From NCBI GenBank assembly GCA_037833965.1, contig AP031358.1:7696001-7760000 (forward strand): DNA of 64,000 nt. The letters are read 5' to 3'. The notes under the pieces are model-generated. The model saw nothing but the letters and a program-made list of their open reading frames with translations, was not told the DNA's origin and searched no databases. Position numbers and translations under genes: made by a program. Shown here piece after piece: positions 34,960 through 49,700 of the stretch (within the stretch, counting starts at the first letter, position 1; every line of letters begins with the position of its first letter). This DNA is from Marchantia polymorpha subsp. ruderalis. Its lineage: Eukaryota > Streptophyta > Marchantiopsida > Marchantiales > Marchantiaceae.

Positions 34960-37900
34960 ATAAAAGCCCTGCGATGAATTCAAAGCTTCAAATTCAAATG
35001 AACTCAAAACAGTTCGCTCGGCGTCCGCAACCAACATGCACGCAGCGAATTGCCAGGACTCTCACGAAAGTCAGACAATTTCAAACAACAAAGAGCAGAG
35101 AATCCGAATTCGTGAAAGCCTCCGAATCCATGAAACTCGCTGCAAATACTCGACAGTGAGAATGACGCTGTAGCCAGCCTCTAATTTAAAGAAGAACTAA
35201 ATGTGGCCCCGACAACCAACAATCGAATGTGGTCGAAATTGCATGTCAACAATCAAACCAGTGACCACAGAACGGCGAGAAAGAATTCACTCGATCACTC
35301 ACACAGACCGGGCCACTCCCTCACCTGATCAAAATGGACGGGATGCGAGAGCTGTGCCCGAGCGTCGGAATCGCGGGCATGGCGGAGTCTCATCATTGAC
35401 ACCGCCATCTTGGCTCCTGTAGCGCTTGCTCTGTTTTCAGGGCAATCTGTATGCTCTCCTTCCCTCTCCCTCTCTCTCTCTTACTTACTCGAGCTGGTCT
35501 TCCTCTTCCTCTTCCTCCTCTCCCATTCTGCGCTTAACTTATCCACTCTCCAGCCACCTGCCGTCCACCGCGCTTCGCTTCTGTGCGCTTATTTCCGATT
35601 ACGACGTATCGGAATTGAGCGCAAAGTTCATTTCCATGATTCCCGATCTGGAGAGCGAATCTTTTGTTCCTGAGGGAGAATCTTTGGGTCCTGTGCCTGG
35701 TGGCTCCCGTTCGCAGAGACCGGGATTTCGGGCTCATTTTTTGTCACCCGTTCCAACGTATGTACGAGTTCATGGTTCACTTTCGTGTACAGCTGGACGC
35801 TCCGAGTGATAAAGCAAAAGCCACGGCAAGATCTATCAACTCTCATATGAATAGAAGCGAACGGGTAATATGGAATTAGGACCAATAGAATCACAATGGG
35901 AGTTGATTCATTTTTGAGACTAAAATGTCCAAATTATATTGGCAAACCCCCTAAAAACAAGACAATCAGGGGTATCATCTATTGTGGATAACACTGGCAG
36001 TATAGTAAATACTGCCTACTATAGGTTACACAAAAATCTAAAGAAAATGATACATCTTGTATCATATTAGAGTAAACTCCCGCGTAATGGAAAAGAAGCA
36101 AGAGGTTGATATCTTTGTATTGAGTATAACTCAATATATTAAATTATGAAACTCAACTCGCCACGATCGAGGGTGATTTATATAATAATTCAGAAACCTC
36201 ATCACATATAGGATGATTATATGCATCAATGACTATAATAAATAAAGACTCCAACCATACTATCAAAGTTGGTCATTCTTGATTAGGACTCGCTTCTACA
36301 TTCTTTACTATCTGGTGGACAGGTCTTAAATGGTCCAAATAGTATCTTCTTTTTTGTCCCATTCCACGGTCCGTGTGAATGGGCACTATGTAATCCGGCC
36401 TACTATGAGTTTCGTCTCTCTTTGAGTGAACTGGGTAACGTGTCGATGTCTATGTTGCGAGTGCCTACCATTGCAAGGTACATTCTTGTATTTTTATGGG
36501 GAATACTTATCAGATTCCTTACCGCTTTAATCAAATACCCCACAGGTCTATGGTATAGAGTGCCAGTTTTCTGATTTTAATATTTTGAAGTCGATAGAGA
36601 GGAGTTGCTTTGATGGATTTATTTTCTGATTCAATTCATGAGATTGGTATCAAAACCATGCCTGGATGCGGGCCTACATAATTCTATACACAATACAGGA
36701 TTAGCTTTGAAATTCATACAGGCTTACTGCGAAATTGGTTGTGGGTTATTGTTACCACGGGCAAACTTATCACACTTGATATAAGCGATAAAATACTAGT
36801 AATCCTAATCTGAAAAGCTCAAGTGTTTTCCTGCGAACGTTCTGCTGCCTTTGAGCTAAATCTTACAATATTACATCCACATCTAGCTCTCACATGATTA
36901 TTTTCAAAATACGCAACTCCTCTCTCTGTTGTCCAATGTAGCCTCACGAATGAACATAATTGTAAAAGGTTTGGTGAGGGAAGCAATTTGTACTTAACCT
37001 ACACCAGTTGAATTGCCATGCCCATCAGTTTCTCTGCCCCGACAACAAGACAGTATCATGTAACAGTTTTCAATTGTGGGCTCACTTTCTACCTTGAGAA
37101 CAGAATAATAACAATGATGACCATTCATCCGTGGTTGTAATTTATTTGTTAAAGTCCATTGCAATTGCAGTCTACCATAGTCATAACTTACCATTACTAC
37201 ATCAAAAACTATTTTGATCATTGTTTAATTCTCTGAAGAGTCTTGTATATTTGGGAAATGAAACTCATACAAAGTCACAATCAATTATACAAAATAAATA
37301 ACAAGTTTCAAACTCCCACATTCTTGTAATAATGTGTTATATAAGTAAGATGGGAGTGTTTGGCAATGAATCTTTGTTTGACACTTTTAGTTTGCATAAT
37401 TGACATGATATACGTATCTGAGTTATAACATAATAAATCTGCTTTAAAGTGTGAGAAAGGTATCTAGTGTAGTAAGACTTGCATATCATAGGGTCGTAAT
37501 ATATAAATTACAAACTTAATATCCAGTCTGAAACGTAAATGAATGTTTACTCACGTGAAACCAGATTTGTGATATAGATTTATAAGATTCAATGTGAAAT
37601 TCTGACATCTTCCCTGCCCCTAGGTACGGACTCGTAACAGGATTCTACCTTCCGAGATCTATTTCAATATCCTCACTGGTCTCCATATAAAATAATCTCA
37701 AATCCCATTATGGAAATCCAGTTTGGAATGAAAATAGTATAACTTAGAGACATTCTGCGTCCAGAATTTAGAATATAAACGAGGGAAGGTGGCGGGCCAA
37801 GCATTAACAGTTTCACGATTTCATTTATTGAGTAGTTTCCCAACCTTTCTCGAAATCACATTTTTCGACTGAAGTGTTTTATATACACCGCATACGAATT

Positions 37901-38426
37901 TGTGTGGGTGGCAATGCTTGTACCCAGGAAACATGGTATCGAATTCTATTTGCAAAAATGTGACTATATCTTGGGTGTCTTCATGACGAAGTTTTGATTT
38001 AGTACCAGTTGTAGGAATTAGGAGAAAGTTTTCACTGTTTGTTGAATTAGGCCACGTACATAGATCTTGTTTACTCAACGATGTGTCGGTAATTCCATTG
38101 CTGGAAATGGAAAGATCCAATTGAGCATATACTATGCCACGAACAATGGTGCCCAAAACACATATAGTCGCCAGTCGTCATGGTCAAGGCCGACCAACTT
38201 TGCTCTTTCTTCGAACGGATCTGCTGAATGTGGAGAAGAGAAGCAAACTGATAAGGCAAGGATAATTCAAATGTCCCTCACTTTTTCACGAGCAAAGCTT
38301 CATATTATGTTCGCAAGGAGTACATTTTAATGTCCGCTGGAGGTGATGGAAAGTAGAGATTAGAGCCCTTTACACAACCCTCTCCTTTCGATCGCTCATC
38401 GTCACATCGTGAAAAGATTTGTTGAT
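34960..38426. other. Intergenic region between SAM carrier and acylphosphatase
   Basis: 35,000-35,850 is richer in GC, with a CT-rich microsatellite near 35,455-35,525, and is the likely promoter and 5' UTR of the SAM carrier. A 127-codon plus-strand open frame there (35,426-35,809) starts in the CT repeat and resembles nothing I know. 35,880-38,400 is AT-rich; an open frame of 111 codons on the minus strand (37,821-38,156) has no recognisable domain. Confidence 0.5.
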
Positions 38427-39755
38427 TCACCAGATTGTAGGCCTCCGCTCGAATCCTTTGGGGACATCTTCCTTGTATGGAGTGGCTTCAACATTGCTCA
38501 CCTTGGCCGCCGGAGGCCCTGCTTCACATTTCTCGAGCAGAGAATCGACTGCAGCAGATTTTCCTGAGAACACAGCTTCCACTGACCCGTCCTTGTTATT
38601 TCTTACCCACCCATCCACTCCCAGTTGCTTTGCAGTCTCCACGGTCCAGTTGCGGTAGAAAACCCCTTGAACTTTGCCCTTGATGCGCACCATTACCTGT
38701 CGCAACCGAAATCCTAACAGATTATTTGTATTCGACATGCAAAACATCGACACTATGAAGACGAAGCGCTTCTGACGATGTATATTTCAAGTCCGGAGTA
38801 AGTTCAGTTCTTACTGTATTACAAGGAGAAATTACTTCGACTCTCGGGGTTCGGCAAAAAGAGAGCAACGGTTGATTTGAAGTGAGAAGAGATCTTGCTA
38901 AGGAGACATACTACACCGGGCAAGGGGATTGTATTTCGACTAGTGCGCGTCTTGAAAATTGAGTAATGTATCACACGACAGAGATAGCGACAGAGAGATA
39001 TAAATGATCGTGGAATCGCCTCAGCTTATTGTGAAGGAATTTCCACGGAACTGGTCGGAAAAAATACGAAATGGACTAGACCTCATATTTGTGTCACATG
39101 CCAGAATCATCAATCTATCCGCATTACGCTGCATATAACGAATAAAGAATCGGGATTCAATACTTCAAATCAGTTTCTTGATTTGTTGGGAGATATCTCA
39201 GAAAAATGAGTAAAGCATTATTGACAGTCCGACGGGATTTGGTCAACGACACAGTCAATTCTGATTCATTGTCGAATGTACAGGAGAAAGGAGATGCACT
39301 ACCAGGTAGAAACGCAAGAAAAAGATCAGGTGTGCGAGCCATACGGTTTTCATTCCTTGCTGAGGTGAAAATTTTTGAAAGCAAACGCTCGCACAGCTCT
39401 TCATTCATTCAATCTCACACAACGCGCGCAGGATTACCGATTTTGTCAAATTTTCATCGTTCATGACGATAGACGGATTCTGTCCATCAACCGGTGTTGC
39501 ACTCATTCTCACAACGCCCCTAGCAGCAGCAGCAGCAGTAGCAGCAGAGGCGGCAGAAGTACTACTTCGCACTCCTGCACAGGCAGCAAATAACATAACC
39601 CTGCCACCAGCCGAGATGTAGCACAAACTTGGAACACTGCGCCTCCAACTCCGGATCTGCAACAAATTCACAGCGGCGCTGGTGCCACCACAACCCGACG
39701 CCAGCAACGAGGACCTCAGCACCATGTCATTTGATGCAATCGACCTCAATCCCAT
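38427..39755 (-). CDS. Acylphosphatase with N-terminal extension
   Basis: Two exons, 39,438-39,755 and 38,427-38,696, joined in phase 0, give 195 aa. Residues 107-195 form a complete acylphosphatase fold: IKGKVQGVFYRNW carries the catalytic Arg121, GWVRNNKDGSVEAVFSG carries the catalytic Asn139, and GPPAAKV follows. The Arg-Asn spacing of 18 equals that of the animal enzyme (Arg23/Asn41). The family hydrolyses acyl phosphates such as 1,3-bisphosphoglycerate or carbamoyl phosphate. Residues 1-105 are rich in Ala, Ser, Arg and Val and look like an organelle transit peptide; animal acylphosphatases are about 100 aa and lack it. The start may instead be an internal Met. The first-exon donor (GTAATC) is not ideal. 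Confidence 0.88.
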
Positions 39756-42700
39756 CCCTCGTTCCTCTTACTGTACTCCCCTTTCTGTCTGTATCAAGCT
39801 ACACAGTAGAATAACAAAGATGGATGCGAATAACCATCAATTCCCACATCAATGAAACTAAACGGGTGGCATGCAATTGGTCCAGTAGCATCACTGTGAC
39901 GCATATGTATTATACTGTACATCAAAAGAGTAAATGGCCAAGAAAACAGCAAAAATGAAAAAAAAAGAAAAAACAGATTTTTAAGGATGCAAACCACGGG
40001 CTAGCATCTAGAGTAGCACGAAGGAAAGTTATCGTAGTAATGCGAGCTATATTATCTATGCAGGTTAAAAGGTTACAAAAGAAAATGAGCTATTAACATT
40101 GATGTTATGAGCATGCTACATGAACGTGATTGTCATCTGTTATATGAAGCTCTAGTTAATGCTCTCTTTATGACTGTTGAAACATGTTTCCTGAACTCTT
40201 CACATAACAAGCTGAAATTTTCCATATTCATGTATCTGATTGGTAGATTATCACAAGCTTCTTTACAAACATCTGCTTATAAACTTTTCGAAGTTTGTTT
40301 CTATAACTTCTTATTATATCAACGTTAGAGTGAAAAACAAGATAACTTTTATGAAAGATTCTGATTGAAATTTTTATTACTTCCGCTATACTCATAGCTC
40401 ATTGAAGAAAATGTATAATCTCACATCAAAATCCACGTCACATGTATAATAGATAAGTTTACTTAGTTATAAATGTGAAGATATTCTAAATCAAATGTGT
40501 TACAAACATGAGCATATGAGTAAACATTAGCCACCGTGATTGTCATTTTATAAGACTTGCTATATACTCTACATACAGAAATGAAATCGTATCGCTTAAA
40601 ATTTACTATGAATAAGCTAAAAAGATTTATATGACTTGTCATACATATGATTAGACTATTGCCATTTTCTGACCAAGATTACATAAGTTTATCCTTATAA
40701 CAACAATAAAGATGGAGGTTTATATCTCAATGTATCGTTACAATTGAACACTTTGATTTTTTCCATTCCATTTTCCGTCCATCTCTTGCAATGAATAAAG
40801 ATTATTATTTTGTACAGTGTGAAATTCAAAACCATGTGCAACAATGCAACCCAGAAAAATTAAAATCTCCCGTAATCTTACTTCACTCCAAGAAATATCT
40901 TGCATACTTATTTCTCTTTGATATTATCAAAATTTTCAAATAAAATAATTTCTAACAAGACATTAATCAATATATAATGCAAAAAACCAAAAAAAATCTC
41001 TCATTTATAGTCTTTCAGTACATATGACACTTCAAAATTTTCTTATGAATCATTTTTCCTTATTAAACATAAAACCACTTAGAAAAAATTCTTAACTTTT
41101 GATACAAATCAAATTCATAACTATATGATAATGACATAATGTAGATCCTTAACGAAAATAAACATGCGTTCTATACACATTCGACATTTTTTATGTGGTT
41201 CACATTAGTAGCTACAATCAACCTTGTCATATACTGACAGACTAACTGGAGTAACTAACTAGGGTGAAGCTAGCCAGAATCAACCAAAATATGAAATATT
41301 TTCTAACAATCTTCACTTTGATTCATGATTCATGTGTTTTGTTTGTAGACATAGAAATTCAAGCGCAATCACTTTATGAAAAAAAAATAAAAAACCGACA
41401 AAAAAGTCCGTGGTATGACTCAGTTAGACTATGTTTACAGGACCACATGTTTTTTACCCAAAAACTTTTCGCTGAGAGTTTTGGTTAGCTATCTTACATA
41501 GTGATAGATTTGTAGCTAAAAAAAATCGTTAGTACGTTAGATTTGATACAATAGCAATTACTTTTTCTCAAAAAATAGTTTTTCAAAATGAAAGTGTGGA
41601 TGTGAACATAATCATATAGTATTTGAAATTGCTTGAAACAACGGGTTATGATCTCTGTTGGATCTTTCACTAACGATCTCCATATCATTTTGTAATACAA
41701 GTGAATAATTACAAAACTTTTTCTGAAGATTGAAATATGATAAATTTAGATTAAAGTTTTGAAAGTATACTCATTACATATTGCTATTTTGTGTGAAGTT
41801 TGACCAATATTAGACAAACCTATTAGGTTCTCTATAAACTTTATAAGGATCAACAAACAGAAAATGAAGAAAAAGATCAAAGTAAAGGATTCATACAAAG
41901 AGCACATGAGATTCGTCACAACCAAACACTTGGAGTTCTTATAGCGTTCATGTGTAGATAAGATATATCAAATGCAACATGATGAGAGTACGTTCATGCA
42001 AACACATCTTTGCTCTATTGAAAATTGAGAGTAAACATGCATTTTTTTATATAGTGACTGACTAATTAGATGAATAATTATGATTAAACAAATCAAAATT
42101 AATCAAAATCTAAGTTGATTCCTAACACATAATAGATGCATAATTTCTGCTTTCAAATCAACAAGTGATAAACTATTTGCATGAAGTTCTACAATATTCT
42201 AATTGCTTTAAGAAAAAAAATTCTTATACATGTAGAAGATAATGAATGCAACGACTTAAAATCTTGATGCCTGATTAACACAAATCATACAAACAAGCAT
42301 CAATGTTTTAGTTGGTATCAAACATGGAATACATTTTGAAGCATATTGGTTTGCAATATTATCTCTAATCTTAGTTATAAGACATAACAAATAAAGTATT
42401 AAGTAGTTTATTTATATAATGCCACCTGCATTCTTTCAATTTTGGATTAGGAATTAAAGCACCAAATAAATCATAGAATGTACTCAATGTTGATCACATC
42501 AATTTTATATCAAGTGAATGCATATTTAAAAAAATAGTTTAAAACTACTGTAAATCAAAAAACATTGACAACATGAATATATCATACAGTTCTTACCACT
42601 AAATTTGGTTGGGATTTTTGAAGTAAGCTTCTTTTTAATCTCAAAAAGTAAGATAAGAGAGTTCACAACGGAGCTGAACCCACCATGAGTTGCAAGAATT

Positions 42701-43750
42701 CATGTTTTTATACGACTTATTATTCAACATAGTTACATTACTAAATTTTCATTTTTAAAAACTGCATTCCAAATAGCTACATTCAAACTCTACCCATTCA
42801 GCAGCATTAGGTATCGTAATGAGATCTAGTCTTTGATCACATGTCAAGTGATTACATCAAGGAACGCACAGTAGGCTCTAATTGATATAATCTAACCGGC
42901 TTATGCACAACTACATTACTTAATGGTAGAATAAAACTGAGTTAGTTAATTTTTTTACAGGTGTGAGTTCTAGATTCAACGTCTACGATTCAAAAGTGTG
43001 AAATTTATACTTGAGAAAATTTTAAGAAGTACAAACTTCACCTTCACACTTCTTTTCTCTAATGAATCAGCCTCACATTCGATAAAATTAATGCCAGCAC
43101 ATCACATGGTGTTAGATGACAAGAACAGGACATTTCACTCGGACAGTCCAACGTTTAAAACGATATGATAATCCTGGATACGCCACGAAGAAAGACATTT
43201 CAATCAGGATTAGTGTTTCCATGGTAATCAACAGGTAACACACTCTGTCCAGGCACTAATTCGAGAAATCAGTGCAGGATGGAGCATGCTAATGATTGGC
43301 CTGACATTGGACTTCCAAGGGTGAGACGAAGCCCAAATGAAAACTGAGTTGGCGAAGACGTTAGAACGAGCGTCGAGGAGTGCAGGACGTGTTCGCGGTA
43401 CTGCAGTGCTCCGACACTTTTCAAGAACATATTGAAGTGAAGGAGGTGCTGAGCCGGGCCGCGGCGACTGGTAAGCATTTTGAAACCTCTCCGCTGTCAC
43501 CGTGTGATCTGGGAGCTGGGTAGTCTGTATGGATATTTTCAATAGTGTTTCCGTGGAGATTTCGCGGTATTTTCGAGTTCGGAAGTTCGAAGTTTGGATG
43601 TTGGAGGATCAAATTCCGAATGTGCATGGAGTGGAGCAGAATTTTAAAGTGGTTACGGTAATTGTGAGTCGGAGAAGCTCGGTTCTGATTAGTTGAATTT
43701 GGCCCGGTGTATTGGCAGGGCCAATTCTTCTTTGCTGATTTTAGGGAGAG
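39756..43750. other. AT-rich spacer and SART3 upstream region
   Basis: From 39,800 to about 43,050 the DNA is AT-rich, with no recognisable coding sequence. From about 43,200 GC content rises into the promoter and 5' UTR of the SART3-like gene. The latter part reads openly on the minus strand, which I take as chance. Confidence 0.55.
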
Positions 43751-46700
43751 ATGGCTGTCGAGGAGGACATGGAAGATGTGAATATGAACGAGGAGGAGGA
43801 GGAGGAGGAGGAGGAAGAAGAAGATGATGATGATGCGGTCGAAGGGAATGAAGACCCGGGAAAAGCATTGGAGCACGAAGACAATGAGGATTCGAGCGAT
43901 TCGTCCGATTCCGACAGGGAAGATGAAAGTTCTGAAGTTATCCAGCAGCTGGAAAATGCAATCGCTGCAGATCAGTACAACTACGAAGCTCATGCCACGG
44001 TGCGTGTGCTTTACCTGTCATTGAATCTGCATTCTGCTATTCTTTCTACCATCGGGAGCTTCCAGACCGTTATCCGTCGTACTTGCAATTTTGTTCTGCA
44101 GAAATGACATACGAAAATATCTACAAGGATTACATTAGTCTTCTCAACTAGCCACGGAACACTCAAAGGAATGATGAAACTCGTGTGAAGAAATCTTCTG
44201 TCAAAATGATTGCGACCGATTGCATTAATCACTTTATTTTCCTGCTTGTAAAATTCCACGGTAGTACTTCAAAATTAATTAGATATATTATACACAAGGT
44301 ACTAGTAACCAAAAGTGTCGTTAGTTGTCGAATTTGAGTCGAGAAACCAAACAGGAGTATTTTAAAATGTGAAGGTTAGTTCCAAACGTGAATTTTGTCT
44401 AGTTTTTTAATGAGCATTAATTTTTTTGTACTAACACCGGCTTTCTATTGTGAGGCAGTTGATTTCTACTCTGCGAAAATGCGGTCTGTTGGAAAAGCTC
44501 CGGGCGGCAAGAGAGGCAATGAACGTCCATTACCCTCTCACGCCTACAATGTGGAGAGAATGGGCACAAGATGAAGCCCGTTTAGTAGCCGGGTAATTCC
44601 TTGAACTGTAAAGTAGCTCCACTTTGAAAAGATAGCCCTTTTGACCCCTCTTTCTTATCATCTTCTGCCCATCACTGTAGCAGGATTCACGTCTATTTGG
44701 TTCAAGCGCATGGTTTCAAGGAATGGCTTTTTGTTCTTGTGATCTCTGTGGACCTCATTTACACTTATGAATCTTACTTTTGACGGTAGTTCGTTTTCAA
44801 AAGAGTGCTGCTTAGCCCTTGTACATGGCTGAGTCAGGCAAGAAGACGTAGCTGCTGTGGAAGCACTCTATGAGCGAGGGGTCCAAGATTACCAGGTAGC
44901 CGCGTTCACGTCGAAGTTGTGCAATCCAGCTTTTTGTTAGTGAAAGACTGTCTATATCAGGCGGGAAACCATAATGTTTCATAGTTACATGTGTAATCAG
45001 ATATCGTAAGGTATTTCTGCTGATATTCAAGCCACTTGATTGCTAATTGCTGATTATATGTGCAGTCAGTGATGCTTTGGGTGGACTACCTCGAGTTTGT
45101 GGCGAAGCATGATGAAAGTTCTGGACAGCCGTCAGTGGAGAAGCATGCGAAGAAGAGGCGATTATTTGAAAGATCTCTAGCTGCAGTAGGTCTTCATTAT
45201 GCAGAAGGTGGTAAGATCTGGAAAGCATTTCGTGAAATGGAAAAGAGCTTGCTGCAATCATTGGACGGATCCGAGGTACGTCCTATTCGACTTCACTTTC
45301 AACTGTTTGGATCCTCTAAACATCAATAGAATTATCACTTGAAGTGAGCTGAGAGTTTTGTTTGTCCTTTCTTAGAACAAAGCCAAACAGCTAGAGAACA
45401 TCAGGAGTTTGTTCCATCGGCAACTTACTGTACCAGCAGCGGATCTAGCTGAAACTTTGAAGGAGTTCAAAGAGTGGGAAGAGGAACAAGGTGTTCATAT
45501 TGGTGATGAAAGTGATGAATTGGCTGGAGTTCCAACCCATGTGGCCTCCGCTTACAAAAAAGCTTTGCTGGTTTCGGCCAGCCGTGAACCTCTTGAAGAT
45601 AAGATTGCTAAGGACCAAGCTGGAAGTACCGAGCAGCTACAACACTATATGGTAAGTTGCTAGTATCTAAGACATTGCGAGCTTAGATCAATTCCTAGTC
45701 TGTTCTGCTGTCTGTTGCCAGTGTCTCTGTTACTTGTTGTGTTACGGAAAGTTTTCGAGCTTGCTGTTTGTGTTTTTAGTAAATTTTTTTTGAATACCTT
45801 TGCTTTTTTTACTTATTCTTCAATACTTTTTCACTGTGCCATTATTACTAATGTTATGGTCCCTGCCGGTTTTACTCTTGTTACTACCCTCATGACATTC
45901 CTCGCTCATTTATTAACTCTGATGGGCCTGTCACTGTTGGTGCTTGATAATAGGATTACATTACATTGGAAGAAAACACAGGGGAGCCTGCTCGAATTCA
46001 AGTCATTTACGAACGCACAATTACAGCATTCCCTGTAAATCGCGATGTCTGGCTGAGATACACCGACTATTTGGAGAAGAACTTGAAGGTAATATTTTTT
46101 ATAAACACAAAACTCTGATTTTTGAATCTTTTTAGTGTAATTACGGTTTGACGAGCATTTGCATAACCTACAAGTCTTTCTCTCTAGACGAATGAAGTTT
46201 ATGTATTTTATGCTAGCATGTTAAATTACGTGCGAGAAACACCAGCAATGCCATGCTTAGTGCAAACTTTGTTATTCTTTCTCAATCAGCGCTTCAACCT
46301 TATTTGATGATACATCACCGTTTTGGGAGCAACTTAGGCTGCAAGAATGCAGTGGTCATGGACCGATTTTCACATGATTTCCTCTTTAGACTTGTGGGCG
46401 ATTCATGCATCTGCAGCACTGTTCGATTAAGTAAACATGTGTTGGCAGGTTTCTTCTGTGCTCAGAGGTGTTTATGCCCGGGCGGTTCGAAACTGTCCGT
46501 GGGTAGAGACTCTGTGGAAAAATTACCTCCTAACACTCGAGAGGTCCCACGCGCCCGACAGCGAAATCGCTGCAGTAAGTCTTTTTCTGTCAGATCTGGT
46601 GGTCTCATTTTGGCCTGTCAGTTTTTGCTCGCGATTCTCTAATCTTAAGCTCTTGTACATATCAGGTCAACTATCTCAAGAAATATATGAAGAAAAAAAA

Positions 46701-49700
46701 ATCCTTAAAAAAGGAACCAGATTTTTGACTTTAAGTCATCAATTCAATTCTTTTTTGGACTTGATGAATTTGCAAAACCGAAGAAATTTTAGCCATTTGC
46801 ATCAAACAAACTTTTTATACAAAAAATATTTTATTAAATGAAGGTATTAGAGCTTGGATGGCAGAATGAGACATTTATTCCAATGAATAAAAATTAGGTC
46901 GATTGCATTAACTTAAATGTCCAACTACTGTTCCTAGTCCTCAATGTCTAGCAAATAAAAACGTTCTTACGTTGGAATCGTATCCGAATGACGTATGTTC
47001 TAGTGGATGTCAGGCAAACTTGCTGATGAAGAACAAATTTGTTGACAGGTCTTTGAACAGAGTCTTTTGGGTGGATATCAAACCCCAGAGGAGGTAATAC
47101 CTTTCTCTATCTCACTCTTGCTTCATTTATCTGCTTTGATGGGTGTTATAAATCATCTAAAAAGATGAAATCTTTGTATATCCACCTCTACAGTTTTTTC
47201 TACGTTGTATTGAATAGATACGAAAAGTTGGGCGCGACGCTAGTCCATCCACCTGTGCTTAGCTCATTGTAGAGATAAAAACGCGTGCCTCATTGAGAAT
47301 TTGCTGAAGTAACCATGTATGGCCGCTTCTGTGCAGTTGCTGGACTTACATCTTACTCGTGCTGACGGTATACGCCGGCGTATCATGAGCATGGATGATA
47401 ACTCCGACAAACAAACGTTTGTTGCTCTTTTACATGATACATTTGATGTGAGATAACACTCCTTTTAGTAATGTAGCTTAGTTTGAGAAATATTCCCTTT
47501 CGCCTATTTGACAATCTGAATATAGTGAAAACCTCTTGCTTGTGTCATAGCAGAGTGTCACCTTTCAGCAGCTATGCCATTTTAGCTGGTTTGAATCAGA
47601 ATGCTTCTCTGCGATGCTTGTAGTTTGCCGTCTTCTATCTCCATAGGAAAGTGTATCTGATGGTAATTCAAATCACGTCTTTGTTGCAGCGTGCTTCGCA
47701 GTATATGACCTCAGTATTTCCAGATTACGTGGATCGGTCGTTAACACTTCACGCGTACTGGGCTCAGACCGAGGCTCATCTGGCGAAGGACTTAGCCGCA
47801 GCCCGTGGTGTGTGGGAAAGCTTGATCAAATCAATGTAAGCAACAACTCGTTTATCTCATTGGTCTGCTGCAGAATTTCAATTCGTTCAATATACGGATC
47901 TGGAATCTAGAGTATGTACAAGAAGTCTTCATTGAAGTGGAATACTTTTCCACCTGTTCTATTTATGTTTTGGGTCAGTGAATGACGCCCGGTTCTTGGA
48001 CTGCTTGCTCTTTTTGTGTGTGTCACCGATCATTATCTCGTCCTGTTGATTGCTGATGTTTCGAATAGTACATTAGGTCTGCTCTCCCATCTCTAGTTTT
48101 CTTTCCTTATGACCTTTTACCCTGAAGCCTATATATCATCTTCTTCTTTCCCTTTTTTTTTTTTTCCCTTTTTGTATGTTCTGTGTTTGCCATCAATATG
48201 ATTTAGCTTCGACATATTTGCTCTGTTCTCCAAGTTGGCCTTACTCACTTATTTTCAAGAAAATAATTAGGTGTTTTTATCGTGGTAGCCTGCAGCGACC
48301 TGGGTTGAGATATCACCCTTCTTCCTACAGTAGGGTTGGCCTCCTATTGCTGACATCTAATTGTTGTTGGAAGGTTTTCAACTACCGTTTGAATGATATT
48401 ATCAATACATTCCTGATATAAAAGTAATCATGATTTCTGCTGACCTTACTGCATATCTAGTCCATATTTCATGCCGATACTACTCAATTACCGATCTCCT
48501 GTTTCGTGCTTGTTATTATTTCGTTTCATCATATGTTCCCAGTGTTTCCTCATCGTTATGTCATGTAAAATTCAATTTTACTTTGACCTTAATACAAATA
48601 AGAATCTTTTTGGGGTTATTTTCACGACGCCTGAGTCGGTCAGGTGATTTTTTCTTGCTAATGCATAATTGTCCGTAGTGGTTGGATGACTGAGGTTTGG
48701 CAAGGCTACATCTCGATGGAGCTCTTACTCAAGAATATTAAGGAGGCTCGGTCGATTTACAGAAATTGCTACAGTAGAAGGCTGGAGGGCAACGGAACCC
48801 AGGTACTCTGCACTTGAGTTGCCTTCATTCGCCGTGTGCGGAAGTAATATACGACCTTTAGTATGATGCTTGTTATCTGTTCAGGCTGTAAGAATAGAAT
48901 AGCTCAAGAAGTTTATAGGCGTATGTTGGATACTGTACCCAGCTCAGGAAACATCAGCAAACATTTCTGGTTTCCGAGCTAGATTATCATATATTCAGAT
49001 TATTGATTGAAGACACCAAGGATCTTATTTTGATCCGATTTGATCTGCAGATAATGTGTTCTGCATGGTTACGTTTCGAACGAGAGTATGGTACCCTTGA
49101 AGACTATGACAGAGCATTGACAAAGGTATATTTGTGTATCCCTTTGAATACTGTCCTTCTTTATTTTACGGTGAGGAGGTGGCTGGTTATCTGACTGTTG
49201 ATCGACTCGGTGTGTTGTGATTTAGGTGGCTCCACGGCTCGCCGAGGTCCAAGTGATGCAAGCTCAACAGGAAACTACACCATCACAGCCTTCACCACAA
49301 GTGAACAAAACCAAAGAGCAGGCTGGAAAGGGAGTACGAAACAGTAATCAAACTCCGTCGGAGTCAGTTGCAGGCAAGAGGAAGCGTGGATCTGGTGACG
49401 ACAGTGGATTTAAAGAGCCCAAGCCTGTTCCGAAACGCCCAAAAGCTGGTGAAGAAGATGAAACTTTGAAGATGACTAAGCAGAAAGGGAAGACGAAGAA
49501 TGGACCTGAACCTTCAGCAAGCAGTTTGAAGGACGAAGCAGTCACGAGACATGCTTCTACGGAGACACCTAAGCTATATACTGACGAATGCACCGCTTTT
49601 CTAAAGAATTTATCTTTTGAGGTATGTGATTCGTTGATTAACAAAATTGGTGGACCTGATTGTAATTAGTATGCATGCAGAACATCGGAAGACTATGTAA

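Noticed and set aside
35426-35809. 127-codon plus-strand frame divergent from the SAM carrier
   Set aside because: It starts inside a CT-rich microsatellite (Leu/Ser runs) in what is probably the carrier's promoter and 5' UTR; no homology recognised.
37821-38156. 111-codon open frame on the minus strand as a gene
   Set aside because: No recognisable domain, no supporting splice or start context, and overlapping open frames on the other strand.
43421-43993. 190-codon minus-strand frame over the SART3 start
   Set aside because: It is the antisense shadow of the acidic first exon; the plus-strand exon joins in phase to 15 further exons.
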